Below, one piece after another: positions 19,053 to 27,637 of a stretch of DNA of 53,710 nt (its first letter is position 1; each line of letters starts with the position of its first letter). Both the position numbers and the translations under genes were made by a program. The DNA is from Cryptosporangium phraense (GTDB lineage Bacteria; Actinomycetota; Actinomycetes; Mycobacteriales; Cryptosporangiaceae): contig NZ_VIRS01000045.1 of the NCBI RefSeq assembly GCF_006912135.1, positions 1 through 53,710 on the forward strand, read 5' to 3'. The notes under the pieces are model-generated. The model searched no databases, had not been told where the DNA came from, and saw only the letters and a list, made by a program, of their open reading frames with translations.

Positions 19053-20159
19053 TCAGGCCTTCGGTGGCGCGGTCTGGGCGGCCGCCGCGGCGGCCGCACC
19101 GCGCTTCTTGAAGCGCTGCTGGCCCTGGTCGAGGACGACCGCGAGCACGATGACCGCGCCCTTGATCGCGATCTGCCAGAACGTCGAGACGCCGAGGTTG
19201 ACCAGACCGTCGGCGAGGAAGCCGATGACGAACGCGCCGACGAGCGTCCCGCGGACGTTCCCGCGACCGCCGGACAGCGCCGCCCCGCCGATGACGACGG
19301 CCGCGATCGCGTTCAGCTCGAACGTCTCCCCGGCCTGCGGCGCGGCCGACGTCAGCTCGGACGCGATGATCAGCCCGGACAGCGCCGCACAGGCGCCGGA
19401 GATCATGTAGACGCGGGCCTTGACCGACCGCACCGGCACCCCGGAGAGCTCGGCGGCCCGCTCGTTGCCTCCGGTCGCGTAGAGCCAGCGGCCGAACGGC
19501 GCCTTCCGGATCAGCACCGTGATCACCGCGGCCAGGATCACCAGCAGGTAGATCGAGACCGGGATCCCGAGCACCTTGCCGGTACCGAGCCAGTCGAATC
19601 CGGTGTTGCCCAGTTCCTCGTCTCCGCCGAGGTTCGGGTACGTCTCGCCGTCGGAGATCAGCAGCGCGGCCCCGCGGGCCACGTACAACATGCCGAGCGT
19701 GGCGATGAACGGCGCCACGTTGAACCGCGTCACGAGGATGCCGTTGATCGCGCCGACGAACGTCCCGACCGCGATCGCGACCAGGATGACGACCCACACC
19801 GGCGGGTACGCGATGACCCCGAACAGCGTCACGCCGCCGAGCAGCTCACCGGCCACCACGCCGGACAGCCCGACGATCGAGCCGACCGACAGGTCGATCC
19901 CGCCCTTCAGGATCACCAGCAGCATGCCCAGCGCGAGGATCCCGTTGATCGCGACGTGCTTGGTCATCGTGATCACGTTCGTCACGGTCAGGAACGTGTC
20001 CGACAGCAGCGTGAAGACGATGATCAGCACCGCGAGCGCGATGAACGCGCGCGCCTCGAACACCACGTCCAGCATCCGCAGGCGTTTGGCCTGCGAGGCG
20101 GCCTCGGCCGCCGCTTCGCGCCGTTCGGTAGAGGGTGGTTGAGCGGTTGCGGTGCTCAT
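19053..20159 (-). CDS. Ribose-type sugar ABC transporter permease (RbsC-like)
   Basis: A 368-residue permease of the CUT2 class with about ten membrane segments. Landmarks are LALGMLLVILKGGIDLSVGS and the later loop GGNERAAELSGVPVRSVK. The N-terminal 35 residues are a charged cytoplasmic extension. The start overlaps the stop of the upstream ATPase gene by 4 bp (ATGA). The C-terminus is Ala-rich. Confidence 0.93.
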   Translation of the reverse strand: MSTATAQPPSTERREAAAEAASQAKRLRMLDVVFEARAFIALAVLIIVFTLLSDTFLTVTNVITMTKHVAINGILALGMLLVILKGGIDLSVGSIVGLSGVVAGELLGGVTLFGVIAYPPVWVVILVAIAVGTFVGAINGILVTRFNVAPFIATLGMLYVARGAALLISDGETYPNLGGDEELGNTGFDWLGTGKVLGIPVSIYLLVILAAVITVLIRKAPFGRWLYATGGNERAAELSGVPVRSVKARVYMISGACAALSGLIIASELTSAAPQAGETFELNAIAAVVIGGAALSGGRGNVRGTLVGAFVIGFLADGLVNLGVSTFWQIAIKGAVIVLAVVLDQGQQRFKKRGAAAAAAAQTAPPKA

Positions 20160-21688
20160 GACGCTTCTCCGGTCTGTTTTGCGGACGCTGCGCCGCCGGA
20201 CGCACTCATCAGGTCTTCTCGGGTCAGCTCGCCGCGCCGGAACTCGCCGACGATGCGGCCGCGGGCCAGCACCAGCAGCCGGTCGGGGATGTGCAGGGCC
20301 TCCTCGGCCTCCGAGGTGGTGAACAGCACGGCCAGGCCGCGCCGGGCCTGCTCGGCCATCAGCGCGAACACGTCGGCCTTGGCGCCGACGTCGACGCCCC
20401 GGCTGGGCTCATCCAGCAGCAGGACGCGCGGCTCGGTGAGCAGCGCCTTGCCGATGACGACCTTCTGCTGGTTGCCGCCGGACAGCGCCCCGATCGGCGA
20501 CTTCGGGCTCGACGTCTTCACCGTGACGTCGGTGATCGTGCGCTGAACGGCCGCGTCCTCCCGCGAACGCGACAGGAAGATCCGCTTCGCGAACGCCAGC
20601 AGACCGGCCAGCGAGAGGTTCTCCCCCACGGTCATCGTCTGCACCAGGCCGTCGCGCTGCCGGTCCTCGGGCACCAGCATCAGCCCGCGGGAGATCCGGT
20701 CCCGGATGCCCTCGCCGCCGAGCGGCTCGCCGTCCAGCCGGACCTCCCCGGACTGGATCGGGATCCGTCCGGCCAGCGCCTCGAGCAGCTCGGTGCGGCC
20801 GGCACCCATCAGCCCGTAGAGCCCGACGATCTCCCCGGCCCGGACCCGCACGGTCAGGCCGTCGATCGCCAGCCGGTCGTTGTTGGACGGGTCCGGCACG
20901 ACCAGGTCGGTGACGCTCAGCAACTCGTCGCCGAGGACCGTGTCCCGCTCCGGGAACAGCGAGTCCTGGTCCCGGCCGACCATCTGCCGGACGATCCACC
21001 CCAGGTCGACGTCCTTCGCCGCGGACGTGGCGACCAGCGAGCCGTCCCGCAGCACGACGACGTCGTCGGCGATCGACAGTGCCTCGTCGAGGTGGTGCGA
21101 GATGTAGACGACGGCGACGCCGTCGGCGGTGAGCTCCCGGATCAGCCGGAACAGGACCTCGACCTCGGGCTCCGACAGAGCGGACGTCGGCTCGTCCATG
21201 ATCAGCACCCGGGCGTCCTGCAGCAGCGCGCGGGCGATCTCGACCAGCTGCTGCTGACCCAGGCGCAGCTCGCCGACGAGCGTCCGGGGGTCGATCTCCT
21301 CCTCCAGCCGGCGCAGGATGTCGGCCGCGAGACCGCGTTCGGTCTTGCGGTCGACGGCACCGGCGCCGGTGACCCGCTCCCGGCCGAGGAACAGGTTGTC
21401 CTCGACCGAGAGGTTCGCGCAGAGGCTGAGCTCCTGGTGAATGATGACGATGCCGAGGTCGGCGGCTTCGCGGGCCGAGCCGAACGTGACCGGTTCGCCG
21501 TCGACCGCGATGTGCCCGGTGGTGGGCGTCTCGATCCCGGCCAGGATCTTCATCAGCGTCGACTTGCCCGCGCCGTTCTCGCCGAACAGCGCGGTGACGC
21601 GTCCGGCCGCGGCCGCGAAATCGACGCCCTTCAGCGCGTGGGTGCCGCCGAACACCTTGGTGATCTGCGAAGCGCTGAGGACGCTCAC
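20156..21688 (-). CDS. Sugar ABC transporter ATP-binding protein (RbsA-like, two ATPase domains)
   Basis: A 510-residue tandem ATPase of the CUT2 class. Domain 1 has Walker A GENGAGKST, signature LRLGQQQLVEIA and Walker B LIMDEPTSAL. Domain 2 has the degenerate P-loop GLMGAGRTELLEAL, signature LSGGNQQKVVIG and LLLDEPSRGVDVGAK. The degenerate second P-loop is normal for RbsA-type proteins. The GTG start at 21688 overlaps the DUF2291 stop (GTGA) with GAGGTAG upstream; a longer frame is only antisense coding noise. Confidence 0.95.
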   Translation of the reverse strand: MSVLSASQITKVFGGTHALKGVDFAAAAGRVTALFGENGAGKSTLMKILAGIETPTTGHIAVDGEPVTFGSAREAADLGIVIIHQELSLCANLSVEDNLFLGRERVTGAGAVDRKTERGLAADILRRLEEEIDPRTLVGELRLGQQQLVEIARALLQDARVLIMDEPTSALSEPEVEVLFRLIRELTADGVAVVYISHHLDEALSIADDVVVLRDGSLVATSAAKDVDLGWIVRQMVGRDQDSLFPERDTVLGDELLSVTDLVVPDPSNNDRLAIDGLTVRVRAGEIVGLYGLMGAGRTELLEALAGRIPIQSGEVRLDGEPLGGEGIRDRISRGLMLVPEDRQRDGLVQTMTVGENLSLAGLLAFAKRIFLSRSREDAAVQRTITDVTVKTSSPKSPIGALSGGNQQKVVIGKALLTEPRVLLLDEPSRGVDVGAKADVFALMAEQARRGLAVLFTTSEAEEALHIPDRLLVLARGRIVGEFRRGELTREDLMSASGGAASAKQTGEAS

Positions 21689-22422
21689 GGCACTACCTCG
21701 AACTTCACCGGGGTCAGCGTCACGACCTGCGGGGTCAGGAACGTGAACGTGCCGGTGAGCGTCACCTTCTTGCCTTTGAGGGTGGCCGGGGTGACGCCCT
21801 TCAGGACCTGGCTGCGGACCTCGTTGTTCAACGCGGTGCCGGCGTCGGCGTACTGGACCTGGTTGAGGAACTGGCCGAACGTGATCGTGCCGGTCGCGTC
21901 GCGGAGCGAGGTGCCGGTGATCGCCGGGCCGACCTGGACCCAGATCTGAGTGTCCTTCGGGAGGCCCTCGACGGTGAGCGGGAGGAGGCTGCCGTTCGGG
22001 GCGCCCGCGGTGCCCTCGGCGGTGGCCGCGAAGCTGTATGGGCTGGTGCCTTCGCGGTGGCCGAACTTCGCGCCGGCCGCGTCCGCGTCGGCGACGAGCG
22101 CGGGGACCAGCTCGGTGATCGGCTGGGCCTCCTTCTCGACGAGCGGGACGACCTTGGGGAACGTCTCCTGGCCGTAGGCGGCCGGGTCGAACGTCCGCTC
22201 GGCTTCGGAGGTCGTCTGGGGGGCGTCGGCGTCGCGCCACTCGGTGGAGAGGCCCATCGCGGCCAGCACGATCACGACCACGGCGGCCTGGATCGCCCGC
22301 ACCCGTCCGCGAGGCCGCGTATTGACCACCCGCCCCCGGGCGGCCCGCGTCGCCGCCGGAGCGGCCTCGGTGGCGGGGGCTTGTGTCGCGGCTTGTGACT
22401 CGGTCGGCGACGACGACGTCAC
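21685..22422 (-). CDS. DUF2291 membrane-anchored protein
   Basis: A 245-residue protein with a 40-residue Ala/Thr/Ser-rich cytoplasmic start, one TM helix at about 46-64 (AIQAAVVVIVLAAMGLSTEW) and an extracellular domain of about 180 residues with FPKVVPLVEKEAQPITELVPAL and TGTSLRDATGTITFGQFLNQ. Proteins of this family are found beside CUT2 sugar transporters and have no proven role. The GTG start has GAGGAGG 5 nt upstream and overlaps the kinase stop (GTGA). Its place between kinase and ATPase suggests an accessory part of this importer, perhaps aiding ligand delivery at the outer membrane face (inference). Confidence 0.82.
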   Translation of the reverse strand: MTSSSPTESQAATQAPATEAAPAATRAARGRVVNTRPRGRVRAIQAAVVVIVLAAMGLSTEWRDADAPQTTSEAERTFDPAAYGQETFPKVVPLVEKEAQPITELVPALVADADAAGAKFGHREGTSPYSFAATAEGTAGAPNGSLLPLTVEGLPKDTQIWVQVGPAITGTSLRDATGTITFGQFLNQVQYADAGTALNNEVRSQVLKGVTPATLKGKKVTLTGTFTFLTPQVVTLTPVKFEVVP

Positions 22423-23993
22423 GTGAGCCTCCTCGGTGCAATGGGGTTGGTTGGCGAGGCCGCAACGGCCTCCACTCCGAACTCGGCGGACGCCGCGCCC
22501 GCTGGCGCGGGTGGCGCGTCGGGGACGGTCTTGCCTCGGGCGCGCGCTACCGCGGCGCGCCACGCGGTACGTGCGGCGCGGCGGTCGTCGGCGGTCAGCG
22601 TCGGTAGGAACAGCTCCGTCTCGCGGGGGCGCTCGGCGAGCTGGTCCACGGTCCAGAAGCCGGCGCCCACCCCGGCGAGCTGGGCTGCGCCCAGGGCGGA
22701 CAGGTCGGCTTCGTCGGCCCGGCGGACCTCGCGGCCGGAGACGTCGGCCTGGGCCTGCATGACCGCGGTGCTCCGCGACAGACCCCCGTCGGCCAGCAAC
22801 GTCCCGACCGGCCCGCCGACCGACTCGACCGCCGCCACGACGTCCTCGACCTGGAGCGCCACCGACTCGATCGCCGCCCGGGCCAGCGCCGGACGCCCGG
22901 ACCCGAGCGTCAGCCCACTGACCGTCGCGACCGCGGAAGCGTCCCACCAGGGCGCGCCGAGCCCGCCGAACGCCGGCACCAGGGCCACGCCCTCCGAACT
23001 CGGCCCGGCCGTCGACAACAGCTCGTCCACGCCGACGCCCAACAGCTCGGCCAGCCAGGTGAGCGTCCGCCCGGACGACCGGATGTTCCCCTCCAGCGCG
23101 AGCGTCGGCGCCGCTCCCCCGAGCTGCCAGGCGACCGTCAGGCACAGCCCGGCCGCGCTGCCGGCCGGCCCGGACAGCGCCGCCATCACCGACGACCCGG
23201 TGCCGTAGGTGGCCTTCACGACGCCCGGCCGCCAGCCCGCGTGCGCGAACAGCGCCGCATGCGAGTCACCGAGCACGGCGAGCACCGGTACCCCGTCGGG
23301 CAGCGGGTCGAGACCGCGCACGGCCGGGAACGGCCCGTCGGACGCGACGACCGTGCCCAGCACCGCCGACGGCACCCCGAACAGCGCCAGCAGCCGCGGA
23401 TCCCACACCCCGCGCCGCGCGTCCAGCAATTGCGTCCGCGACGCGTTCCCGATCTCGGTGACGTGCTCTCCGCCGAACCGCGACAGCAGCCAGGAGTCGA
23501 TCGTCCCGAGGCACAGCTCCCCGGCTTCGCTGCGTCGCCGGTCCGGGTCGTACTCGTCGAGCAGCCACTGGGCCTTCAGCGCCGAGAACATCGGGTCCAG
23601 CGGTAGCCCGCTGACCTCCGCGACCAGCTCACCCGCCCCGGCCGCGACCAGCATCGCGCAGCGCTCAGCGGTCCGCCGGTCCTGCCAGCCGAGCACTGGC
23701 CCGAGCGGCTCGCCGGTCGCCCGATCCCACAGCACCAGCGACTCGCGCTGATTCGTCAGCCCGACCGCGACGATCCGCGGAGCGTCGTCCGAAGAAAGGC
23801 AGGACCCGACCGCGAGGCGGACGCTCTCCCAGACCTCGAGCGCGTCCTGTTCGACCCAGCCCGGACGCGGGTGCGCAGCACCCAGCGGCGCGGACGCGGA
23901 GCGGACGACCGAGCCGTCGGCGGAGACCAGCAGAGCCTTGGTGGAGCTGGTGCCCTGGTCGATCGCCAGGATCAGGTCAGCGGTGGAGGCCAT
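22419..23993 (-). CDS. FGGY-family carbohydrate kinase
   Basis: A 524-residue sugar or polyol kinase of the xylulokinase/glycerol kinase superfamily. The phosphate-1 motif is LAIDQGTSSTKALL, substrate-contact regions read GLTNQRESLVLWDRATG and GWQDRRTAE, and the catalytic Asp region is GGLGAPWWDASA. The ATP-binding C-terminal half has LLADGGLSRSTAVMQAQAD. The start overlaps the transketolase C-subunit gene by 17 bp. In context it should phosphorylate the ketose made by the divergent isomerase before transketolase cleavage. Apulose kinase (AplK) of the apiose pathway is an FGGY enzyme in the same position; assignment by context only. Confidence 0.9.
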   Translation of the reverse strand: MASTADLILAIDQGTSSTKALLVSADGSVVRSASAPLGAAHPRPGWVEQDALEVWESVRLAVGSCLSSDDAPRIVAVGLTNQRESLVLWDRATGEPLGPVLGWQDRRTAERCAMLVAAGAGELVAEVSGLPLDPMFSALKAQWLLDEYDPDRRRSEAGELCLGTIDSWLLSRFGGEHVTEIGNASRTQLLDARRGVWDPRLLALFGVPSAVLGTVVASDGPFPAVRGLDPLPDGVPVLAVLGDSHAALFAHAGWRPGVVKATYGTGSSVMAALSGPAGSAAGLCLTVAWQLGGAAPTLALEGNIRSSGRTLTWLAELLGVGVDELLSTAGPSSEGVALVPAFGGLGAPWWDASAVATVSGLTLGSGRPALARAAIESVALQVEDVVAAVESVGGPVGTLLADGGLSRSTAVMQAQADVSGREVRRADEADLSALGAAQLAGVGAGFWTVDQLAERPRETELFLPTLTADDRRAARTAWRAAVARARGKTVPDAPPAPAGAASAEFGVEAVAASPTNPIAPRRLT

Positions 23994-24924
23994 GTCCCAG
24001 CAGCTCTCTGGCGGCGGCGACGATGCCGTCGGCGGTCAGGCCGAAGTGCTCCAGCAGGAAGCCGGCGCTGCCGGTGGGGGCGAACACGTTCGGGATGCCG
24101 AGGATGCGCATCCGGACCGGGTGCTCGGCCGCGACCAGCGACGCGACCGCGGCCCCGAGGCCGCCGCTGACCGTGGCCTCCTCGGCGGTGATGATGCCGC
24201 CGGTCTCGCGGGCCGCGGCGAGGACCGCGCCCACGTCGAACGGGTCGACGAACGGCATGTTGATCACCCGCAGGCCGATGCCCTCGGCGCGTAACCGCTC
24301 GGCCGCCTCCAGCGCCCGTGACACCAGCGTGCCGATCGCGATCACCGTGACGTCGTCGCCGTCGGTGAGCTGGTTGCTCCGGCCCGGCCCGAACGGCGCA
24401 CCGTCCGGGGTGACGGCGGGGACCTTGAATCTCGGGATCCGGATGAACGACGGGCCGGGGTTCTCGATCGCCCAGCGGACCGCGGCGCGGGTCTGCTCCG
24501 GGTCGGCCGGGACGACGACCGGGAGGTTCGCGACCGCCCGCATCCACGACAGGTCCTCGATCGAGTGGTGGGTCGGGCCGAGCTCGCCGTAGGCCATGCC
24601 CGGGCTCTGGCCGCACAGGACGACGTGGGTGTTGCTGTAGGCGGCGTCGGCCTTGATCTGCTCGAGCGCGCGCCCGGTGAGGAACGGCGCGGCCGCGCTG
24701 ACGAACGGGATCTTCCCGCCGTTGGCCAGCCCGGCGCCCACGCCGACCAGGTCCTGCTCGGCGATGCCGACGTTGATCAGGCGGTCCGGGAAGCGCTCGC
24801 GGAACCCGACGAGGTTGCTCGAGCCGACCGAGTCGTTGCAGACCGCGACGATGCGCTCGTCGGCCTCGGCGAGCTTGATCAGCTCGTCGGCGAAGTCCTG
24901 CCGGCAGTCGTAGGTGGTGGTCAC
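23977..24924 (-). CDS. Transketolase C-terminal subunit
   Basis: A 315-residue subunit holding the pyrimidine-binding and C-terminal transketolase domains. The catalytic Glu is E56 in NVGIAEQDLVGVGAGL; the substrate region GPTHHSIEDLSWMRAV and the C-terminal region TAEEATVSGGLGAAVASL match the family. The GTG start overlaps the N-subunit stop (GTGA) with GAGGAA upstream. A longer frame to 25137 is antisense noise. With the N-subunit it would form a TPP-dependent two-carbon transferase, possibly apulose-4-phosphate transketolase (AptB-like), or a 1-deoxy or other ketose variant. Confidence 0.92.
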   Translation of the reverse strand: MTTTYDCRQDFADELIKLAEADERIVAVCNDSVGSSNLVGFRERFPDRLINVGIAEQDLVGVGAGLANGGKIPFVSAAAPFLTGRALEQIKADAAYSNTHVVLCGQSPGMAYGELGPTHHSIEDLSWMRAVANLPVVVPADPEQTRAAVRWAIENPGPSFIRIPRFKVPAVTPDGAPFGPGRSNQLTDGDDVTVIAIGTLVSRALEAAERLRAEGIGLRVINMPFVDPFDVGAVLAAARETGGIITAEEATVSGGLGAAVASLVAAEHPVRMRILGIPNVFAPTGSAGFLLEHFGLTADGIVAAARELLGHGLHR

Positions 24925-25799
24925 ACGAGTTCCTCGAGAGCGAGACGGACCTGCTCGGGCGAGGGCACCTTGTGGTGCCACTCGACGCGGTCCTCCATGA
25001 ACGACACGCCCTTGCCCTTGATCGTGTGGGCGACGATCGCGACCGGCTTGCCGGTGGTGGACGGCTCCAGCGCCTGCAGCAGGGCCGCGTGGTCGTGCCC
25101 GTCGACCTCGCGCAGCTCGAAGCCGAAGCTGCGCCACTTGTCGCCGAGCGGTTCGAGCGCCTTGGTGTCCTCGGTGCGGGCGCCCTGCTGGAGCCGGTTG
25201 CGGTCGACGATCGCGGTGAGGTTCGCGAGCTCGTAGTGGGACGCGGTCATCGCCGCCTCCCAGTTGCTGCCCTCCTGCATCTCGCCGTCGCCGAGGACGA
25301 CGACCGTGCGCCAGGGCTGGCCGCCGAGCTTGGCCGCCAGCGCCGCCCCGGTCGCGACCGGGAAGCCGTGGCCGAGCGGGCCGCTGTTCGTCTCGACGCC
25401 GGGCACCTTCACGCGGTTCGGGTGGCCGTTGAGCGCCGACAGCGGGGCCATGAACGTCGTGAGCTCGGCGCGCGGGAAGAAGCCGCAGAACGCGAGCGTG
25501 GAGTAGAGCGACGCGGCGCAGTGGCCCTTCGAGAGCACGAACCGGTCGCGGTCGGCCCAGTCCGGACGGGTCGGATCGAGGTTCAGCACGCCGGCGAAGC
25601 AGGTCACCAGGATGTCGGTGACCGAGAAGTCGCCGCCGATGTGGCCCAGCTTCGCCGACGCGATCATCTCGACGACGCTGCGGCGCACGGCGAGCGAGAT
25701 CTTCGCCAGCTCGGTTGCTTTTTCCGCGATGTCCGCCCCGGCCAGCCGCCGGCGCAGATCCTGGTACTCGGCCGCGAGTGGTGGGTCAGCCACTAACAT
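24921..25799 (-). CDS. Transketolase N-terminal (TPP-binding) subunit
   Basis: A 292-residue subunit carrying the pyrophosphate-binding half of transketolase. It has LGHIGGDFSVTDIL at about 51-64, FVLSKGHCAASLY, GPLGHGFPVATGAAL and the TPP/Mg motif VLGDGEMQEGSNWEA, closing with the Asn in VDRN. It is the first gene of the seven-gene operon. A candidate operator ends 3 nt before the ATG and no ribosome site fits between, so the mRNA is probably leaderless. Split transketolases of this size occur in dedicated catabolic pathways, for example D-apiose (AptA/AptB). Confidence 0.92.
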   Translation of the reverse strand: MLVADPPLAAEYQDLRRRLAGADIAEKATELAKISLAVRRSVVEMIASAKLGHIGGDFSVTDILVTCFAGVLNLDPTRPDWADRDRFVLSKGHCAASLYSTLAFCGFFPRAELTTFMAPLSALNGHPNRVKVPGVETNSGPLGHGFPVATGAALAAKLGGQPWRTVVVLGDGEMQEGSNWEAAMTASHYELANLTAIVDRNRLQQGARTEDTKALEPLGDKWRSFGFELREVDGHDHAALLQALEPSTTGKPVAIVAHTIKGKGVSFMEDRVEWHHKVPSPEQVRLALEELV

Positions 25800-25802
25800 G
25801 GC

Positions 25803-25814
25803 GAATATCTATTC
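25803..25814 (-). promoter_or_regulatory. Candidate SorC operator copy 2 / promoter of the transketolase operon
   Basis: This is the palindrome GAATAGATATTC on the minus strand, 3 nt before the ATG at 25799. The embedded TAGATA can serve as a -10 element at the distance expected for a leaderless transcript. A related sequence, GAATGTGCATAC, lies at 25821-25832 and may be a weaker second site. Confidence 0.65.
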
Positions 25815-25953
25815 CGGCTCGAATGTGCATACGGCTACCCTGGGGGCGCACCGCGGCTTTCGTCAAGAGCCAATTCGTGATCCCGCTGGCTCGGACGACC
25901 GTTGACACGTAACCGGCCGGAAACTACGTTGGCCGAAACGCCCATTCGGCTAT

Positions 25954-25965
25954 GAATGGATATTC
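25954..25965 (+). promoter_or_regulatory. Candidate SorC operator copy 3 / promoter of the isomerase gene
   Basis: GAATGGATATTC lies 2 nt before the ATG at 25968 and matches copy 2 at 11 of 12 positions. CCATTC at 25942-25947 and GAATGG at 25954-25959 form an overlapping inverted repeat with 6-nt spacing, so more than one dimer may bind. No ribosome site fits before the ATG. Confidence 0.6.
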
Positions 25966-25967
25966 CA

Positions 25968-26951
25968 ATGGAACCGTTATTCGGTGCCGGCATCTGGCAC
26001 TTCGGGCAATACGTCGACCGGTACGCGACGGACGGATACGGTCCCCCGGTCTCCACGCTCGAGGCGATCGACCGCGCCGGTCAGGTCGGGTCGCTGTCGG
26101 TCGTCGACCTGACGTTCCCGTTCGCGCCCGCCGAGCTGCCGGTCTCCGAGGTCGCGGACGCGTTGAAGCGCAACGACCTGCGGGCCATCGCGATCACGCC
26201 GGAGATCTACACCCGGACGTTCGTCAAGGGCGCGTTCACGAACCCTTCCGAGTCGGTGCGGCGGGAGGCTCTGGCGTTGATCTCGGCCGCGGCCGAAGTG
26301 GGCCGCGAGCTGGGCGTCGACTACATCAAGCTGTGGCCGGGGCAGGACGGGTGGGACTACCCGTTCCAGGCCGACTACGCCGAGATCTGGAAGTACTCGG
26401 TCGAGGGCGTGCGCGAGCTGGCCGTGGCGTTCCCCGACCTCAAGTTCGCGATCGAGTACAAGCCCCGCGAGCCGCGCAACCGCATGGTGTTCTCCGGCGT
26501 CGCCCGGACGCTGCTGGCGATCGAGGAGATGGGGCAGCCGAACGTCGGCATCCTGCTCGACTTCGGTCACTCGCTCTACGGCGGCGAGTCACCGGCCGAC
26601 GCGGCGCAGCTGGCGATCTCCCGCGGCCGGCTGTTCGCGATCGACGTGAACGACAACTTCCGGGGCTGGGACGACGACATGGTCGTCGGGTCGGTGCACC
26701 TCACCGAGACGGTCGAGTTCTTCTGGACGCTGCGCAGGCTCGGCTGGGAGGGCGTCTGGCAGCTCGATCAGTTCCCGTTCCGGGAGGATCAGGTGCAGGC
26801 GGCGCGGGACGGTATCGAGGTGATGAGGGCGATCTACCGGGCGATCGACCTGATCGACGAGGACGCGCTGGCCGCGGCCCAGAAGGCTCAGGACGCGCTG
26901 GCCGCCCAGCGCATCATCCGCAAGGCGCTGCTCTCGACGCTCCCGGACTGA
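25968..26951 (+). CDS. TIM-barrel sugar isomerase/epimerase (xylose isomerase-like)
   Basis: A 327-residue barrel of the AP-endonuclease-2/sugar phosphate isomerase superfamily. Likely metal-binding positions are the Glu in [13 protein letters not shown], Asp and His in [12 protein letters not shown], and Asp in [15 protein letters not shown]. The ATG at 25968 is preferred over 25956 because the latter lies inside the candidate operator. It is divergent from the split-transketolase operon with a shared 168-bp control region, so it should supply the ketose for the kinase. D-apiose isomerase of the known transketolase route belongs to this fold. Its 3' end overlaps the convergent GNAT gene by 38 bp. 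Confidence 0.85.
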   Translation: MEPLFGAGIWHFGQYVDRYATDGYGPPVSTLEAIDRAGQVGSLSVVDLTFPFAPAELPVSEVADALKRNDLRAIAITPEIYTRTFVKGAFTNPSESVRREALALISAAAEVGRELGVDYIKLWPGQDGWDYPFQADYAEIWKYSVEGVRELAVAFPDLKFAIEYKPREPRNRMVFSGVARTLLAIEEMGQPNVGILLDFGHSLYGGESPADAAQLAISRGRLFAIDVNDNFRGWDDDMVVGSVHLTETVEFFWTLRRLGWEGVWQLDQFPFREDQVQAARDGIEVMRAIYRAIDLIDEDALAAAQKAQDALAAQRIIRKALLSTLPD

Positions 26952-27630
26952 GCCGGACGCTCACCTGGAAGCCCAGCTCACGGAACCCCAGTGCCCGGGC
27001 CACCCGGCGGGAGGCCTCCGGGCGGGCCCGCCACTGGGGCAGCAACCCGAGGTCCAGCACGCGGGCGACGGCGGTACCGGCGACGTCGCGCGCCAGCCCG
27101 CGCCCGCGTGCGCCCGGAGCCGTCAGAACGCTGAGGTGCCCGGCCCCACCGGGCCAGACCCGGTAACCCGCGGCCGCCACGACGTCGGCCCCGGCGCGCC
27201 GTACGAACGCCGGCGAGGTGATCTCGGCCAGCCCCGATTCGTCGACGTCGTCGGCCGGCGCCCCGGCCAGGAAAGCGACGACGTCGGGATGACCGGCCGG
27301 AAGCGTCTCGACCGCGCCGGAATCCGGCGGGCGGAAGTCGGCCGGGTCGCAGTAGGCGAGGGTCGCCGGCCCCAGCGTCGGTACCCGGCTCCCGACCACG
27401 AGTCCGGTGGTCAGCGAGAAGCCGCGGCTCAACAGCTCGGCGGTCGACGCGTCCGGTGCGGTGCCGATCGCTGCGTTCCCGAGCCGGACGACGCCGGCCC
27501 AGCCCCGCGGGCAGAGCCCCGAGCCGGGTGACACGGCCACGTCGAACGCCCCGTCGCGGAACGCGACCGGCGCATCGGCCAGGCCGGTCCAGAGGCTCTC
27601 GGCACGGCCGAGAAGGACGTCGGCGGCCAC
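26914..27630 (-). CDS. GNAT-family N-acetyltransferase
   Basis: A protein of about 238 residues with a C-terminal GNAT fold. The acetyl-CoA-binding region reads [23 protein letters not shown] and is followed by [20 protein letters not shown]. The N-terminal half is less conserved. The GTG at 27630 is chosen since it lies 7 nt after the ROK gene stop; an ATG at 27678 would overlap that gene by 41 bp. It is probably the last gene of the xyl operon. The substrate is unknown. Confidence 0.78.
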   Translation of the reverse strand: MAADVLLGRAESLWTGLADAPVAFRDGAFDVAVSPGSGLCPRGWAGVVRLGNAAIGTAPDASTAELLSRGFSLTTGLVVGSRVPTLGPATLAYCDPADFRPPDSGAVETLPAGHPDVVAFLAGAPADDVDESGLAEITSPAFVRRAGADVVAAAGYRVWPGGAGHLSVLTAPGARGRGLARDVAGTAVARVLDLGLLPQWRARPEASRRVARALGFRELGFQVSVRLSPGASRAAPCG

Positions 27631-27637
27631 CGGCGAG

